DNA of 28,492 nucleotides from Rhodospirillales bacterium (GTDB lineage Bacteria > Pseudomonadota > Alphaproteobacteria > Rhodospirillales > JABHCV01): NCBI GenBank assembly GCA_016776705.1, contig JADHSW010000005.1, positions 1 through 28,492 of the forward strand, given 5' to 3'. A program made the position numbers and the translations under genes. Below are positions 8,780 to 16,720 of this stretch, in pieces. Each line of letters starts with the position of its first letter. The stretch's first letter is position 1. Below the pieces are notes generated by a model, which was not told the origin of the DNA, did no database searches, and saw only the letters and a program-made list of their open reading frames with translations.

Positions 8780-10315
8780 ATGAACAAAAAAAATAGAGTC
8801 AAAATTCTCCTGATTGAGGATGACCAGTTGCTGTGCGACCAATTCAGGACAAAAATAAAGCCTGACTACGATCACATGGATGTTGCCCATAATGGGAAGG
8901 ATGGCCTTGCGCGGTTTGGTGCAGAAAAATACGATATTGTCGCCACGGAATATCAACTTCCAGACATCAGCGGGATCGATGTTGCCCGCAAGCTTTTGAA
9001 AAATAACCCCTTCCTTCTAATTTTGTTGATGACGCAGAAGGGGTGCGAGGAGCAGATTGCCGAGGCCTTAAGCATTGGCGTCGATAGCTACATCATCAAG
9101 GATGATGAATGCCGTTTCCTGGAACTCATTCCCAGCGTTATCACGCAGATGTCTGTTCGGGGACAACGGCGCCAACGTCTGCTAAAAGCCGAACATGATG
9201 CGCAGCAAAACGCACGCCGCTACAAGGCCATTGTCGCGGCTTCGCCTGTTTGCATTCACGAGATTGATCTTGATGGCAAATTGACATCAATGAATCCGGC
9301 TGGTCTTAAAATGATGTCTGTTGATGATGAGTCTGAAATTTATGGGCTTAGATATCTTGACGTTCCCATTGACGAAGACAAACAACGGATTGCTGATTTG
9401 ATGACGCGTGCACAGCAAGGTGAAGGTTCAGCATTTGAATTCCGTGCATCCGGGGAGAATGGCTACATCCATTTTGCCAGCAGTTTTGAGCCAATCCGCG
9501 ATGAAAGCGGAAAGGTGATCCAATTGATGGGACTGACGCAGGATGTTACGGCTCAGAAAATGGCCGAAGAAGAAATGAAACGGGCGCGTAAGGAAGCCGA
9601 AGACGCTAATCACGCAAAATCTGAATTTCTTGCCTCGATGAGCCATGATTTGCGCACCCCCTTGAACGCCATCATGGGATTCTCGGAAATGATGAGTGAA
9701 AAAACTTTCGGGCCTTTGGGAGACGAGCACTACACCCAATACGTTAAGGATATTCATCGAAGCGGAAAACTGCTGGTCAGTCTGATAAATGGCATCCTTG
9801 ATCTATCAAAAATCGAAGCTGGCAAATATGAATTGACCGAAGATGAACAGGATATTGCCAAGCTGATAAAGGGGTCTCTGGAGTTAAATGCCATGCCGGC
9901 AAAGGCACGAAATATCCGGCTTGTTGAAGATATCCAGTCCAATCTTTCCTCAATCTTTATAGATGACAGGCCGGTCACACAGATTTTCAACAACCTTCTT
10001 TCTAACGCCATCAAATTTACTCCGCAAGGCGGAAAGGCGGTTATTTCGGCGCGGTCGGATGCAACCGGCGACCTTGTTGTTTCGGTTGCGGACAACGGAA
10101 TAGGCATGTCCGAGAAAGACATAGAAAAAGCCCTGAAGCCTTTTGAGCAGGCTTCCAGTATTTCACCGCGTAAACACGAAGGCACAGGATTAGGACTGTA
10201 CATTTGTTGCAATCTAATGCGGTTGATGGGCGGTAATCTGGAAATTGAAAGTAAGGTCGATGAGGGGACTACGGTTGTTTTACGCTTCCCATTCACAAGA
10301 AACGTCTTGTCCTGA
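8780..10315 (+). CDS. Receiver-PAS-histidine kinase with Glu at the phospho-acceptor site
   Basis: The product has 511 residues and no membrane segment. The N-terminal receiver domain (about 6-125) retains the acidic pocket (D14, D15 in IEDDQ), the switch Thr85 and Lys107 (IIKDD), but the phospho-acceptor position is Glu57 (DIVATEYQLPDISG) where receivers normally have Asp. A PAS domain follows (about 145-262), then HisKA with H289 (SHDLRTPLNA) and a complete HATPase (NNLLSNAIKFTPQGG, DNGIGM, GTGLGLYICC). The N-terminal receiver is therefore likely a regulatory input, possibly held in a phospho-like state. It is the third gene of the 6244-10315 operon. The true response regulator is not in the window. 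Confidence 0.92.
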   Translation: MNKKNRVKILLIEDDQLLCDQFRTKIKPDYDHMDVAHNGKDGLARFGAEKYDIVATEYQLPDISGIDVARKLLKNNPFLLILLMTQKGCEEQIAEALSIGVDSYIIKDDECRFLELIPSVITQMSVRGQRRQRLLKAEHDAQQNARRYKAIVAASPVCIHEIDLDGKLTSMNPAGLKMMSVDDESEIYGLRYLDVPIDEDKQRIADLMTRAQQGEGSAFEFRASGENGYIHFASSFEPIRDESGKVIQLMGLTQDVTAQKMAEEEMKRARKEAEDANHAKSEFLASMSHDLRTPLNAIMGFSEMMSEKTFGPLGDEHYTQYVKDIHRSGKLLVSLINGILDLSKIEAGKYELTEDEQDIAKLIKGSLELNAMPAKARNIRLVEDIQSNLSSIFIDDRPVTQIFNNLLSNAIKFTPQGGKAVISARSDATGDLVVSVADNGIGMSEKDIEKALKPFEQASSISPRKHEGTGLGLYICCNLMRLMGGNLEIESKVDEGTTVVLRFPFTRNVLS

Positions 10316-10319
10316 AACA

Positions 10320-10898
10320 TCAGGCGAACAAATCCGGTTGTTGCTGTGTTGCTTCCGTCGCCAACAAGATACCGGGGTCGACGGGTTTTAGTAAGTGTGA
10401 AACTTCAATGAAGGGCCTGGTGTTGTCGCACCAATGCTCTTCACTCGATTCAGGCAAGATAACCGGCATGCGATCATGGATATGCGCTATCGACGCACTA
10501 GATTTACAGGTGATGATGGTGAAATAATTGTCCGACATTAGCCCGGCAAACCCCATTATGGGTTCGTCCTTCAGGAATATACGGTTTTTAAGTCGCTTCT
10601 TGCCGTCCTTGCGCCATTCGAAATACGCACTGGCGGGAACCACGCAACGATTGCCCAGTAAAGGCTTGAAGGTTTGTTTATGCAGCAGGGTTTCCGAGCG
10701 GGCATTGATAAGCGGTTTGCCGTCCCAAGGCGCGGGGATTCCCCAGTGGGCGGATCGGTATTTTTCATTCGATTCAACAACCAGAGCCCTGTTCGTAGGG
10801 CGAATTTCCCCACTGGCGCACTCATCCGGCGGACCGTCAAAACCGAAATGAGTGACAATATCTTCCCATGGAACGTCAATTTCATAGCGTGAGCACAT
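10320..10898 (-). CDS. SRAP-family DNA-protein crosslinking protein (YedK/HMCES type)
   Basis: The product has 192 residues, slightly short for the family (about 200-230). SRAP proteins protect abasic sites in single-stranded DNA by forming a thiazolidine link through Cys2, which becomes N-terminal after Met removal. All key residues are visible: C2 (MCSRYEI), N65 in INARSET, E94 in VVPASAYFEW and H141 in HDRMPVIL. The start is fixed by the need for Cys2. It is convergent with the kinase gene, 4 bases between stops, and divergent from the SDR gene. No LexA box was recognised upstream. Confidence 0.93.
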   Translation of the reverse strand: MCSRYEIDVPWEDIVTHFGFDGPPDECASGEIRPTNRALVVESNEKYRSAHWGIPAPWDGKPLINARSETLLHKQTFKPLLGNRCVVPASAYFEWRKDGKKRLKNRIFLKDEPIMGFAGLMSDNYFTIITCKSSASIAHIHDRMPVILPESSEEHWCDNTRPFIEVSHLLKPVDPGILLATEATQQQPDLFA

Positions 10899-10943
10899 AA
10901 ATCCATTATGTCCTGCAATTCAGTTGGTTCCAATCAATCATGA

Positions 10944-10962
10944 TATGCTCTAAATTTGCACG
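10944..10962 (+). promoter_or_regulatory. Possible -10 and very short leader of the SDR gene
   Basis: TATGCT at 10944-10949 lies 14 bases before the ATG of the dehydrogenase gene, and no Shine-Dalgarno is visible between them. If this is the -10 element, transcription would begin about 7 bases before the start codon, giving a nearly leaderless mRNA. No good -35 was found. This is a weak inference from spacing. Confidence 0.22.
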
Positions 10963-11715
10963 ATGAGTGAGATTGAATCAAAAGAGCGCAAAACCGTCAT
11001 CATTACAGGCGCCAGTCGTGGCATTGGTCACGCTACGGCGAGCCTGTTTCTTGAACGGGGCTGGAAAATTATTACCTGTTCGCGTGATGATACACCCGAG
11101 GAATGCAAACGAGACCGCAACTGGACATGCCATATCCCCACTGATCTTGGCGATGCAGACAGCATTGCCAGTTTCATCAAGGAAGCCAACAAGGCCCTTG
11201 AAGGCAGACCGTTGAACGCCTTGGTAAATAACGCGGGCGTCTCGCCAAAAGCGCCTTTCAAAGAGCGGCTGGGTTGCCTGAACGGTGATTTGGATGCCTG
11301 GCGGGAAGTTTTTGAGCTGAATTTCTTTGCAGGACTGAAACTGGCCCGTGGTTTCGCCGCGCCCTTACACAAGGGAACTGGATCAATTGTTAATATTACC
11401 TCGATCGCCGGGCATAAAATCCATCCCTTTGCCGGGTCCGCCTATTCCATTTCCAAGGCCGCACTTTCGGCCCTGACGCGGGAACTGGCGAACGAATTTG
11501 CGGCCTTGAATGTGCGCGTCAATGCGGTCGCACCTGGCGAGATTGAAACATCAATGATCCAGCCTGAATATGAGGCGCTGATTCCCCGCATTCCTCTGGA
11601 TAGGATGGGGTCGACTCGTGATGTGGCGACGACCATATATTATCTGTGTTCAGACGATTCAAACTATGTCACAGGTACGGAAATCTGGGTGACCGGGGGC
11701 CAACACCTGTTTTAG
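10963..11715 (+). CDS. Short-chain dehydrogenase/reductase (SDR)
   Basis: The product has 250 residues, the length of a classical SDR. It has the Rossmann cofactor motif TGASRGIG (16-22), NNAG (89-92) and the active-site set S147, Y161, K165 (YSISKAAL), with the typical C-terminal YVTGTEIWVTGGQ. Family members reduce or oxidise alcohols and ketones with NAD(P)H, and FabG-like roles are common. The substrate is unknown, and neighbours give no strong pathway hint. The start at 10963 (MSEIESKE) has no obvious ribosome-binding site. It is divergent from the SRAP gene over a 64-base gap. Confidence 0.9.
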   Translation: MSEIESKERKTVIITGASRGIGHATASLFLERGWKIITCSRDDTPEECKRDRNWTCHIPTDLGDADSIASFIKEANKALEGRPLNALVNNAGVSPKAPFKERLGCLNGDLDAWREVFELNFFAGLKLARGFAAPLHKGTGSIVNITSIAGHKIHPFAGSAYSISKAALSALTRELANEFAALNVRVNAVAPGEIETSMIQPEYEALIPRIPLDRMGSTRDVATTIYYLCSDDSNYVTGTEIWVTGGQHLF

Positions 11716-11728
11716 GCCTCAATCCGAC

Positions 11729-11737
11729 TTATCCACA
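11729..11737 (+). promoter_or_regulatory. Perfect-consensus DnaA box
   Basis: TTATCCACA at 11729-11737 matches the strong DnaA-box consensus exactly. It sits 14 bases after the SDR stop and about 140 bases before the start of the giant coiled-coil gene. I saw no cluster of further boxes, so it does not look like an origin; DnaA acting as a transcription factor at a single box is possible. Confidence 0.4.
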
Positions 11738-11878
11738 ACATTTTGTGAGCATCCCTCGTTTACCTGCTATATCTGGTTGGTGTATGATTGCAAGACGCAA
11801 CGGATCCCAAGTTTGGGGGGATGGCGTGTGCGGGGTTGAGAGAATAGACCAAACGCAGGTTGCTTTAAGGATCAGGGA
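11738..11878 (+). other. Upstream region of the giant coiled-coil gene
   Basis: This stretch should hold the promoter of the downstream gene. A candidate is TTGTGA near 11744 with CTATAT about 18 bases downstream, a weak match. A short inverted repeat CCCAA-GT-TTGGG at 11806-11817 could be an operator or mere chance. AAGGA at about 11868 is the likely ribosome-binding site. No small ORF or RNA structure was recognised. Confidence 0.3.
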
Positions 11879-14800
11879 ATGGTCAAAAAAGTCACTGACG
11901 GGGAAGGGGCCAAGGCTCAAAAGACAGAAGCCGAGGCGACGGCTCTCCCTGATGACGATATCCAGCAAGGTCTAGAGGCTTCGCGGGCCCACAAAGAGGG
12001 GGTTGGCGATACGACTGGCGTTGCCCAGTCTGATGGACCTGACGTTCCGGGTGATCAATGGACGACGCCATTTTATCTTCGTTATCGCCTGGCCACGGCC
12101 GCTGGTGTGATTTTGAGTGCGGCCTGGCTGTGGTTCAGCCTGAATTTCATCAATGATCAAATACCGTTTTCCGACCTGGGCGCATTGCTGCCCCATGAGG
12201 TTGGCGGAATGGCGGCAGGGACCCTGACGCCGTTGGCTCTGCTTTGGATGGTTATCGCTTTTTTTGAAAAGAACCGTCAGTTTCGTAATGAGGCACGGCA
12301 TCTTAGCTGGCAAATGCGCCAACTTGCCTATCCGTCGGGCAGTTCCCAAAAGCGTATGCATGAAATTACCGATTCCCTGCGCCGTCAAGCTCGTGACCTT
12401 AGCAAGGCCTCTGATGAAGCAGCGGCGCGTGCAGAAAAAGCGAGCAAGCAGGTTCACCGTCGCACCCTGGAACTGTCCAAGGTTTCCGAAGACGCCGACC
12501 TGCGTGCACAGGCGATTTCTGAATCCCTGCGTCGCCAGTCCGAAGACTTGCAATCCATTACGTCAAAAGCGGCCAGCCGTGCTGAAAAGGCAGGGGAAAC
12601 CCTTTTCAGGAATTCGCACGATATGGTGGCTACATCCGAGCGCGCCTCGACCCGGGCGGAAGATACAAGTGAGCTGCTGCGCAGACGCAACGAGGAGTTG
12701 ATGAAAACGTCCATCGAGGTGGCGGACATGGCGAGCGCGGCTGCAAATACTTTCCGCGAACGGGTGCAGGAACTGCGGGCCATATCCGAAGGCACGGTTA
12801 ACATGGCTGACGAGGTTGGGGAGAATCTGGATCGCCGTCTAAGCGACTTGATTAGATCATCAAACGAAGCCGCAAACAAGGTGCAGGCAGGCGCCGATGC
12901 CTTGGCGGTCCACGCCCATGATTTGAGCCTGCGTTCTGATCGTGTCGCTGCGCAAACCAATCTTATCGGCGATCAGCTAAAACATCAGACCAATGACCTC
13001 GCCGATACGGGGCGTCTGATTGCTGCTCAGTCCTCTGAAATTGAGGCTAATATCAGCCAGCAAACCAAATTGTTGAATGACACATCTGACAAGGTATCTG
13101 TTGAGGTTCGCGCCATCGGCGAAGCCCTGGCCGAGCAGGCCCGCGAACTAGTCAACACGTCTGATCTGGTGACGATGAAAGTACGCAGCAGCGGCGAGAG
13201 TTTTCGCCAACAGGCTGATGAGCTGAATGAAATTTCCGACCGCGCAACAACAAAAACATCGGCAATCGGTGAAATTTTGCGCCAGACATCCCACGATCTT
13301 TCACGGGTGTCCGAAGAAGTTCTTGGCCAGGTTGAACGGGTCGGGGACGGCTTGCAGCTGCGGTCGCTTGAATTGTCGGACGCATCCCAAGATGCGACTT
13401 CCAAGCTGGACGAGGCCGGACAGGCGCTCCTCGAACGAACAAACGACTTGTCGAAGATGTCAAATCATTCGGTCCTGCGCATCAACAACGCTGGTGATAG
13501 CCTTCACCAGAATGCCAATGATCTGGCTTCGACTTCTGAAAAGGCCGCGGGGCATCTGTCTGGCTTGAACCAGATCATGAAACAAAGCGCCCAAAATGTG
13601 GACACGGCGGCCGAGATCGGAACGGCATCAATTGCGGCAACGACCCGGGCCTTGCTTGAAGGCATGTCCGAGGTCAATTCGGCAACAGAAAAAACGGGAG
13701 AGGTTGCCGGAGGCCTGGGCCGACAAGTGGATGCCATAAGGGATTCGTCGGAAAATGCCTCAAGGCGTTTAAATGAACTGGGTATCATCGTCGCTGAACG
13801 CACAGGGCAAATCCTGAAAGAGTCTAATCTGGTTTCCAACAGGATGCTTGAAACATCCGATACGGCAAGGACGTCCATGAGCGAAACGGCCGATCTTGCC
13901 GCCAACATAATGGAGGCGACCTCCAACGAGGCCAAAGAGGCAATATCGGAAATATCCGATGAAGCGGACATCAAATTAACAGCCACATCCGATCTTGCGA
14001 AATCGTCTATGAATGAAACGGCGGATTTGGCGGCCACTATGTTGTCGGAAACCTCAAATTTGGCCAAAAACAGCCTCCGGGAAATCTCCGGTGCAGCGGT
14101 CAACGAAATGGCGACAACATCAGAATTAGCGAAAACATCCGTGATTGAAACGGCGGAATTGGCGACCAGTCATTTAACTGAAACATCAAATGCTGTCACA
14201 AGGGCTGTCCAGGAAAACTCAAGGGAAGCCGCGAAACAATTGCTGGAAACAACCGAGCTGGCAAAAACATCAGTCAGTGATACGGCGGAACATTCTGCTG
14301 AAATACTTTTGCAGTCTTCCAATGCGGCGAATAACGCCATTCAGGAAACATCTGGGGAAGCCCTCAGCAAGTTGCAGGAAACCTCCGAAGTCGCCAATTA
14401 CCGAATAAGCGAAACCGCGGATCTGGCGACCCGTCAAATGACGGAAACCTCAACTCTTGCGATGGACAAAATCGTTACCGTATCCGATGTCGCTGAACAA
14501 CAGGTCGGCGCGGCCTCAAAGCGTCTGGATGAAGAAGGTGACAAGTTAGGGCGGGTATCCCTCCGGGCTATGAACCTTCTGGAACAAGCAGGAACGTCCA
14601 TGATTGAACGTTCCGAAGACCTGGGTAAGACATCGGATCGCACGGCAATCAAACTCAGGGGTGTCGGTGAAGAAATTCGTCGTGGCCTGATCAATATGAC
14701 CACCTCGGCCGATGAAGCGGCCGCACGGATGCAGGCGGCGGGCGAGTCCTTACAAAAACAGTCGGATGGTATTGACAACGTATCGGGTTCCGCTCTTGAA

Positions 14801-16720
14801 GACATTGGCCGGATAGGCTCGGCATTGCAGGACCGCTCACGTGAAATAGCCCTGGCGTCGGAAAAGGCGGCAAAACTGATTGCGCTGGTTTCCGGGGCCA
14901 TGAACCGTCAGGTCGATGATCTTACAAAAGCCAGCGATCAGGCTTCGGAACGCATTCGCAACTCAGGTGTGGAATTTGGTGAGCGATCCGAAGAACTGGG
15001 CAAGATTGGCGAGGAAACCGCCCTGCGTCTTGCTGATGCCGGTATTTCGCTTGGCCACCAGATAGAAGATCTGGATGGCATGAAAAGCAAGGCCGTCGAG
15101 ATGCTTGAACTGGTCACCCATTCATTGAGAACCGGCGAAGCCGAAGTGGGATCGGCATCTCGGGCAGCATCGGAAAATCTGAAACAGGCAGGGCTGGTTT
15201 TGCGCGAGCAGGTGATGGATGCAACTGATGCAACCGAACGCGCCTCTGGCAAGCTGGAAGGTATTGCCGAGTCCCTGAAACTGCACAGTGGTGATCTGGA
15301 TAATTCGATAGAGAGCGCCGGGCATCGCTTGGGCGAGGTTGGCCAATTGCTCAGGATGCGCACCCAGGATTTGAACAAGGCTTACGTCGAGGCCAGTGAC
15401 CAGTTGAAATCCTTCGGGGACGACTTGCACAAGCAGGCTTCCGGACTGTCGGGTGCATCGGGTAATGCGCTTGCCAACATGAGCAAGGTCAACAACGGGC
15501 TGCACGAGCAGGCCCAGGAGGTAACGACCAGTGTTGACCGTGCCGCCAAATTAATGAACCTGGTGACCAATGCCTTAAGCCATCATTCCGATAACCTGAC
15601 GGCAAGTACCGAAAAAGTGAAAGCCGATATTTTCGCTGTCGGTGAAACCTTTGATGAAAAAGCCAATAGAATTGATGCAACCGGCGAAAGGGTAAGTCGC
15701 ACAATAAATCAGGCCGGAGATACCCTTGATCTGTCCACAGAGCGTTTGGCGAGTACGGTAAAGAGAGCGACAGCGGATATTGACGAAGCCGCCAGACTTT
15801 TGAGCGAACGCTCGCAGGAACTGGGTTCTTCATCCGATGATGCAACCACGAGACTGTCGCGTGTCGGCATGACCATGGCCCAACGCACGGACGAAATGAC
15901 CCGTGTGACGGAAGCCGGAATTGCCAAGTTGCAAAAAATTGGCGAGTTGATGCGACGTCATTCCAGCGAGGCTTCCTCTCGGACCAATCTGATGTCGTCC
16001 ACCATGGACGGTGCTTACAATTCCCTGCGCAAACAATTGGGCGAGCTTTCCGGCGCTTATGAAAAGGCCGAAGAAGGCATGAACTCACTGGCCGGAAAAA
16101 TGGGTGAGCGGGCCAAGGAAATCAGTTCGGTCACTGGCAAGGCGCTGGGGCAGGTCAATCATTGGGACAAGCTGGTTCGCGAAAGCGCTCAAATTCTTGG
16201 CGATACGGCAGACCGTGTCAGCATTCAGGCTCAATCCGTTACAGAGGCACTGAACCAGCAAACGGAAGAAATGAAGTTGCCCATTGGCGATGCATCGGAA
16301 CTGGTTGTGGCGCTCAAGGCCCATGCAAAAGAAGCCGGTATCGACGACTTCCTGCGTCGCGCCACCTTTATTTCCGAGCGCCTGCAGTCACTGGCCGTAG
16401 ATATGAGCCGTTTGATGGAAACGTCTATCAGCGATGACGACTGGAAGCGCTTCAACAAGGGTGAGAAGGGTATCTTCGTGCGCAAGATGTTGGGCTTCCG
16501 CGAAAAGTCCCGTTTGGCATCGATCAAACAGCGCTATCAGACCGATCAGGAATTCCGCAACTACGTATCGCGCTACATGGACGAATTCAAGGGTTTCCTG
16601 TCCGAAGCCCGCAAACGCGATCAGCAGGGCGTGCTTTCAACCATCTTCCTGTCGTCGGATATGGGTAAGCTTTACATGGTGCTGACACAGGCTCTGGGCA
16701 GGGATTTGATATCCGATTAA
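11879..16720 (+). CDS. Giant membrane-anchored repeat coiled-coil protein (TipN-like architecture)
   Basis: The product has 1613 residues. Residues 1-65 are hydrophilic; two hydrophobic helices lie at about 71-91 and 111-129 with a short loop between, so the bulk should face the cytoplasm. Residues 165-614 are eighteen exact 25-residue repeats, 615-658 a degenerate transition, 659-878 twenty 11-residue repeats, and 881-1480 twenty-four more 25-residue repeats. The last 133 residues are non-repetitive, with DDDWKRFNKGEKGIFVRKML, YVSRYMDEFKGFLSEA and FLSSDMGKLYMVL. Two N-terminal membrane helices plus a long coiled coil is the plan of Caulobacter TipN, a cell-pole marker of nearly 900 residues, so a role in polarity, division or envelope organisation is plausible. 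That assignment rests on architecture only. AAGGA precedes the start; the stop overlaps the next gene's stop in TTAA. Confidence 0.85.
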   Translation: MVKKVTDGEGAKAQKTEAEATALPDDDIQQGLEASRAHKEGVGDTTGVAQSDGPDVPGDQWTTPFYLRYRLATAAGVILSAAWLWFSLNFINDQIPFSDLGALLPHEVGGMAAGTLTPLALLWMVIAFFEKNRQFRNEARHLSWQMRQLAYPSGSSQKRMHEITDSLRRQARDLSKASDEAAARAEKASKQVHRRTLELSKVSEDADLRAQAISESLRRQSEDLQSITSKAASRAEKAGETLFRNSHDMVATSERASTRAEDTSELLRRRNEELMKTSIEVADMASAAANTFRERVQELRAISEGTVNMADEVGENLDRRLSDLIRSSNEAANKVQAGADALAVHAHDLSLRSDRVAAQTNLIGDQLKHQTNDLADTGRLIAAQSSEIEANISQQTKLLNDTSDKVSVEVRAIGEALAEQARELVNTSDLVTMKVRSSGESFRQQADELNEISDRATTKTSAIGEILRQTSHDLSRVSEEVLGQVERVGDGLQLRSLELSDASQDATSKLDEAGQALLERTNDLSKMSNHSVLRINNAGDSLHQNANDLASTSEKAAGHLSGLNQIMKQSAQNVDTAAEIGTASIAATTRALLEGMSEVNSATEKTGEVAGGLGRQVDAIRDSSENASRRLNELGIIVAERTGQILKESNLVSNRMLETSDTARTSMSETADLAANIMEATSNEAKEAISEISDEADIKLTATSDLAKSSMNETADLAATMLSETSNLAKNSLREISGAAVNEMATTSELAKTSVIETAELATSHLTETSNAVTRAVQENSREAAKQLLETTELAKTSVSDTAEHSAEILLQSSNAANNAIQETSGEALSKLQETSEVANYRISETADLATRQMTETSTLAMDKIVTVSDVAEQQVGAASKRLDEEGDKLGRVSLRAMNLLEQAGTSMIERSEDLGKTSDRTAIKLRGVGEEIRRGLINMTTSADEAAARMQAAGESLQKQSDGIDNVSGSALEDIGRIGSALQDRSREIALASEKAAKLIALVSGAMNRQVDDLTKASDQASERIRNSGVEFGERSEELGKIGEETALRLADAGISLGHQIEDLDGMKSKAVEMLELVTHSLRTGEAEVGSASRAASENLKQAGLVLREQVMDATDATERASGKLEGIAESLKLHSGDLDNSIESAGHRLGEVGQLLRMRTQDLNKAYVEASDQLKSFGDDLHKQASGLSGASGNALANMSKVNNGLHEQAQEVTTSVDRAAKLMNLVTNALSHHSDNLTASTEKVKADIFAVGETFDEKANRIDATGERVSRTINQAGDTLDLSTERLASTVKRATADIDEAARLLSERSQELGSSSDDATTRLSRVGMTMAQRTDEMTRVTEAGIAKLQKIGELMRRHSSEASSRTNLMSSTMDGAYNSLRKQLGELSGAYEKAEEGMNSLAGKMGERAKEISSVTGKALGQVNHWDKLVRESAQILGDTADRVSIQAQSVTEALNQQTEEMKLPIGDASELVVALKAHAKEAGIDDFLRRATFISERLQSLAVDMSRLMETSISDDDWKRFNKGEKGIFVRKMLGFREKSRLASIKQRYQTDQEFRNYVSRYMDEFKGFLSEARKRDQQGVLSTIFLSSDMGKLYMVLTQALGRDLISD
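12371..13720 (+). repeat. Eighteen tandem 75-bp coding repeats (25 residues each)
   Basis: Residues 165-614 fall into 18 gapless units of 25. The first is DSLRRQARDL followed by SKASDEAAARAEKAS; the third is ESLRRQSEDL followed by QSITSKAASRAEKAG. Position 3 is hydrophobic in all 18, position 10 is Leu/Met/Val, position 14 is often Ser, position 17 often Ala/Val, and position 25 is Gly in 10 of 18. Hydrophobic positions 3, 7, 10, 14, 17, 21, 24 give steps of 4-3-4-3-4-3-4, that is two heptads plus one hendecad. DNA identity between units is low, so the array is old. Confidence 0.85.
13853..14512 (+). repeat. Twenty tandem 33-bp coding repeats in five 132-bp superrepeats
   Basis: Residues 659-878 divide without gaps into 20 units of 11, which group by sequence into five superrepeats of 44 (659-702, 703-746, 747-790, 791-834, 835-878). 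Within a superrepeat, unit 1 is like TSDLAKSSMNE, unit 2 like TADLAATMLSE, unit 3 like TSNLAKNSLRE, and unit 4 is the most variable (ISDEADIKLTA). Positions 1 (Thr/Ser), 5 (mostly Ala) and 9 (mostly aliphatic) form the repeating face; Glu is frequent at 11. Eleven residues per three turns predicts a straight or right-handed helix packing. Confidence 0.85.
14519..16318 (+). repeat. Twenty-four tandem 75-bp coding repeats (25 residues each)
   Basis: Residues 881-1480 form 24 gapless 25-residue units with the same pattern as the first array; for example unit 5 starts SALQDRSREI and unit 18 starts RLLSERSQEL. Position 3 is hydrophobic in all 24, and Gly is at position 25 in 13. The last six units lose the terminal Gly, marking decay of the pattern toward the C-terminal domain. 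No insertion or deletion breaks the 25-residue register over 600 residues. Confidence 0.85.

Noticed and set aside
11729..11737. Replication origin
   Set aside because: Only one DnaA box was found, with no box cluster, no AT-rich unwinding region and no typical origin-flanking genes.
11646..11975. 109-residue plus-strand frame bridging the SDR gene and the coiled-coil gene
   Set aside because: It overlaps both clear genes in another frame and has no ribosome-binding site or family resemblance; the gap is better explained as regulatory DNA.
13504..14103. 199-residue minus-strand open frame (and similar ones at 15489-16088) within the coiled-coil gene
   Set aside because: The repeat periodicity lies in the plus-strand frame; the antisense frames are Ser/Ala-rich by-products of the repeats.
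12371..16318. CRISPR array, satellite DNA or mobile element as explanation of the regular periodicity
   Set aside because: The period is a multiple of three, the repeats are conserved at protein rather than DNA level, there are no spacers, and one frame stays open throughout.
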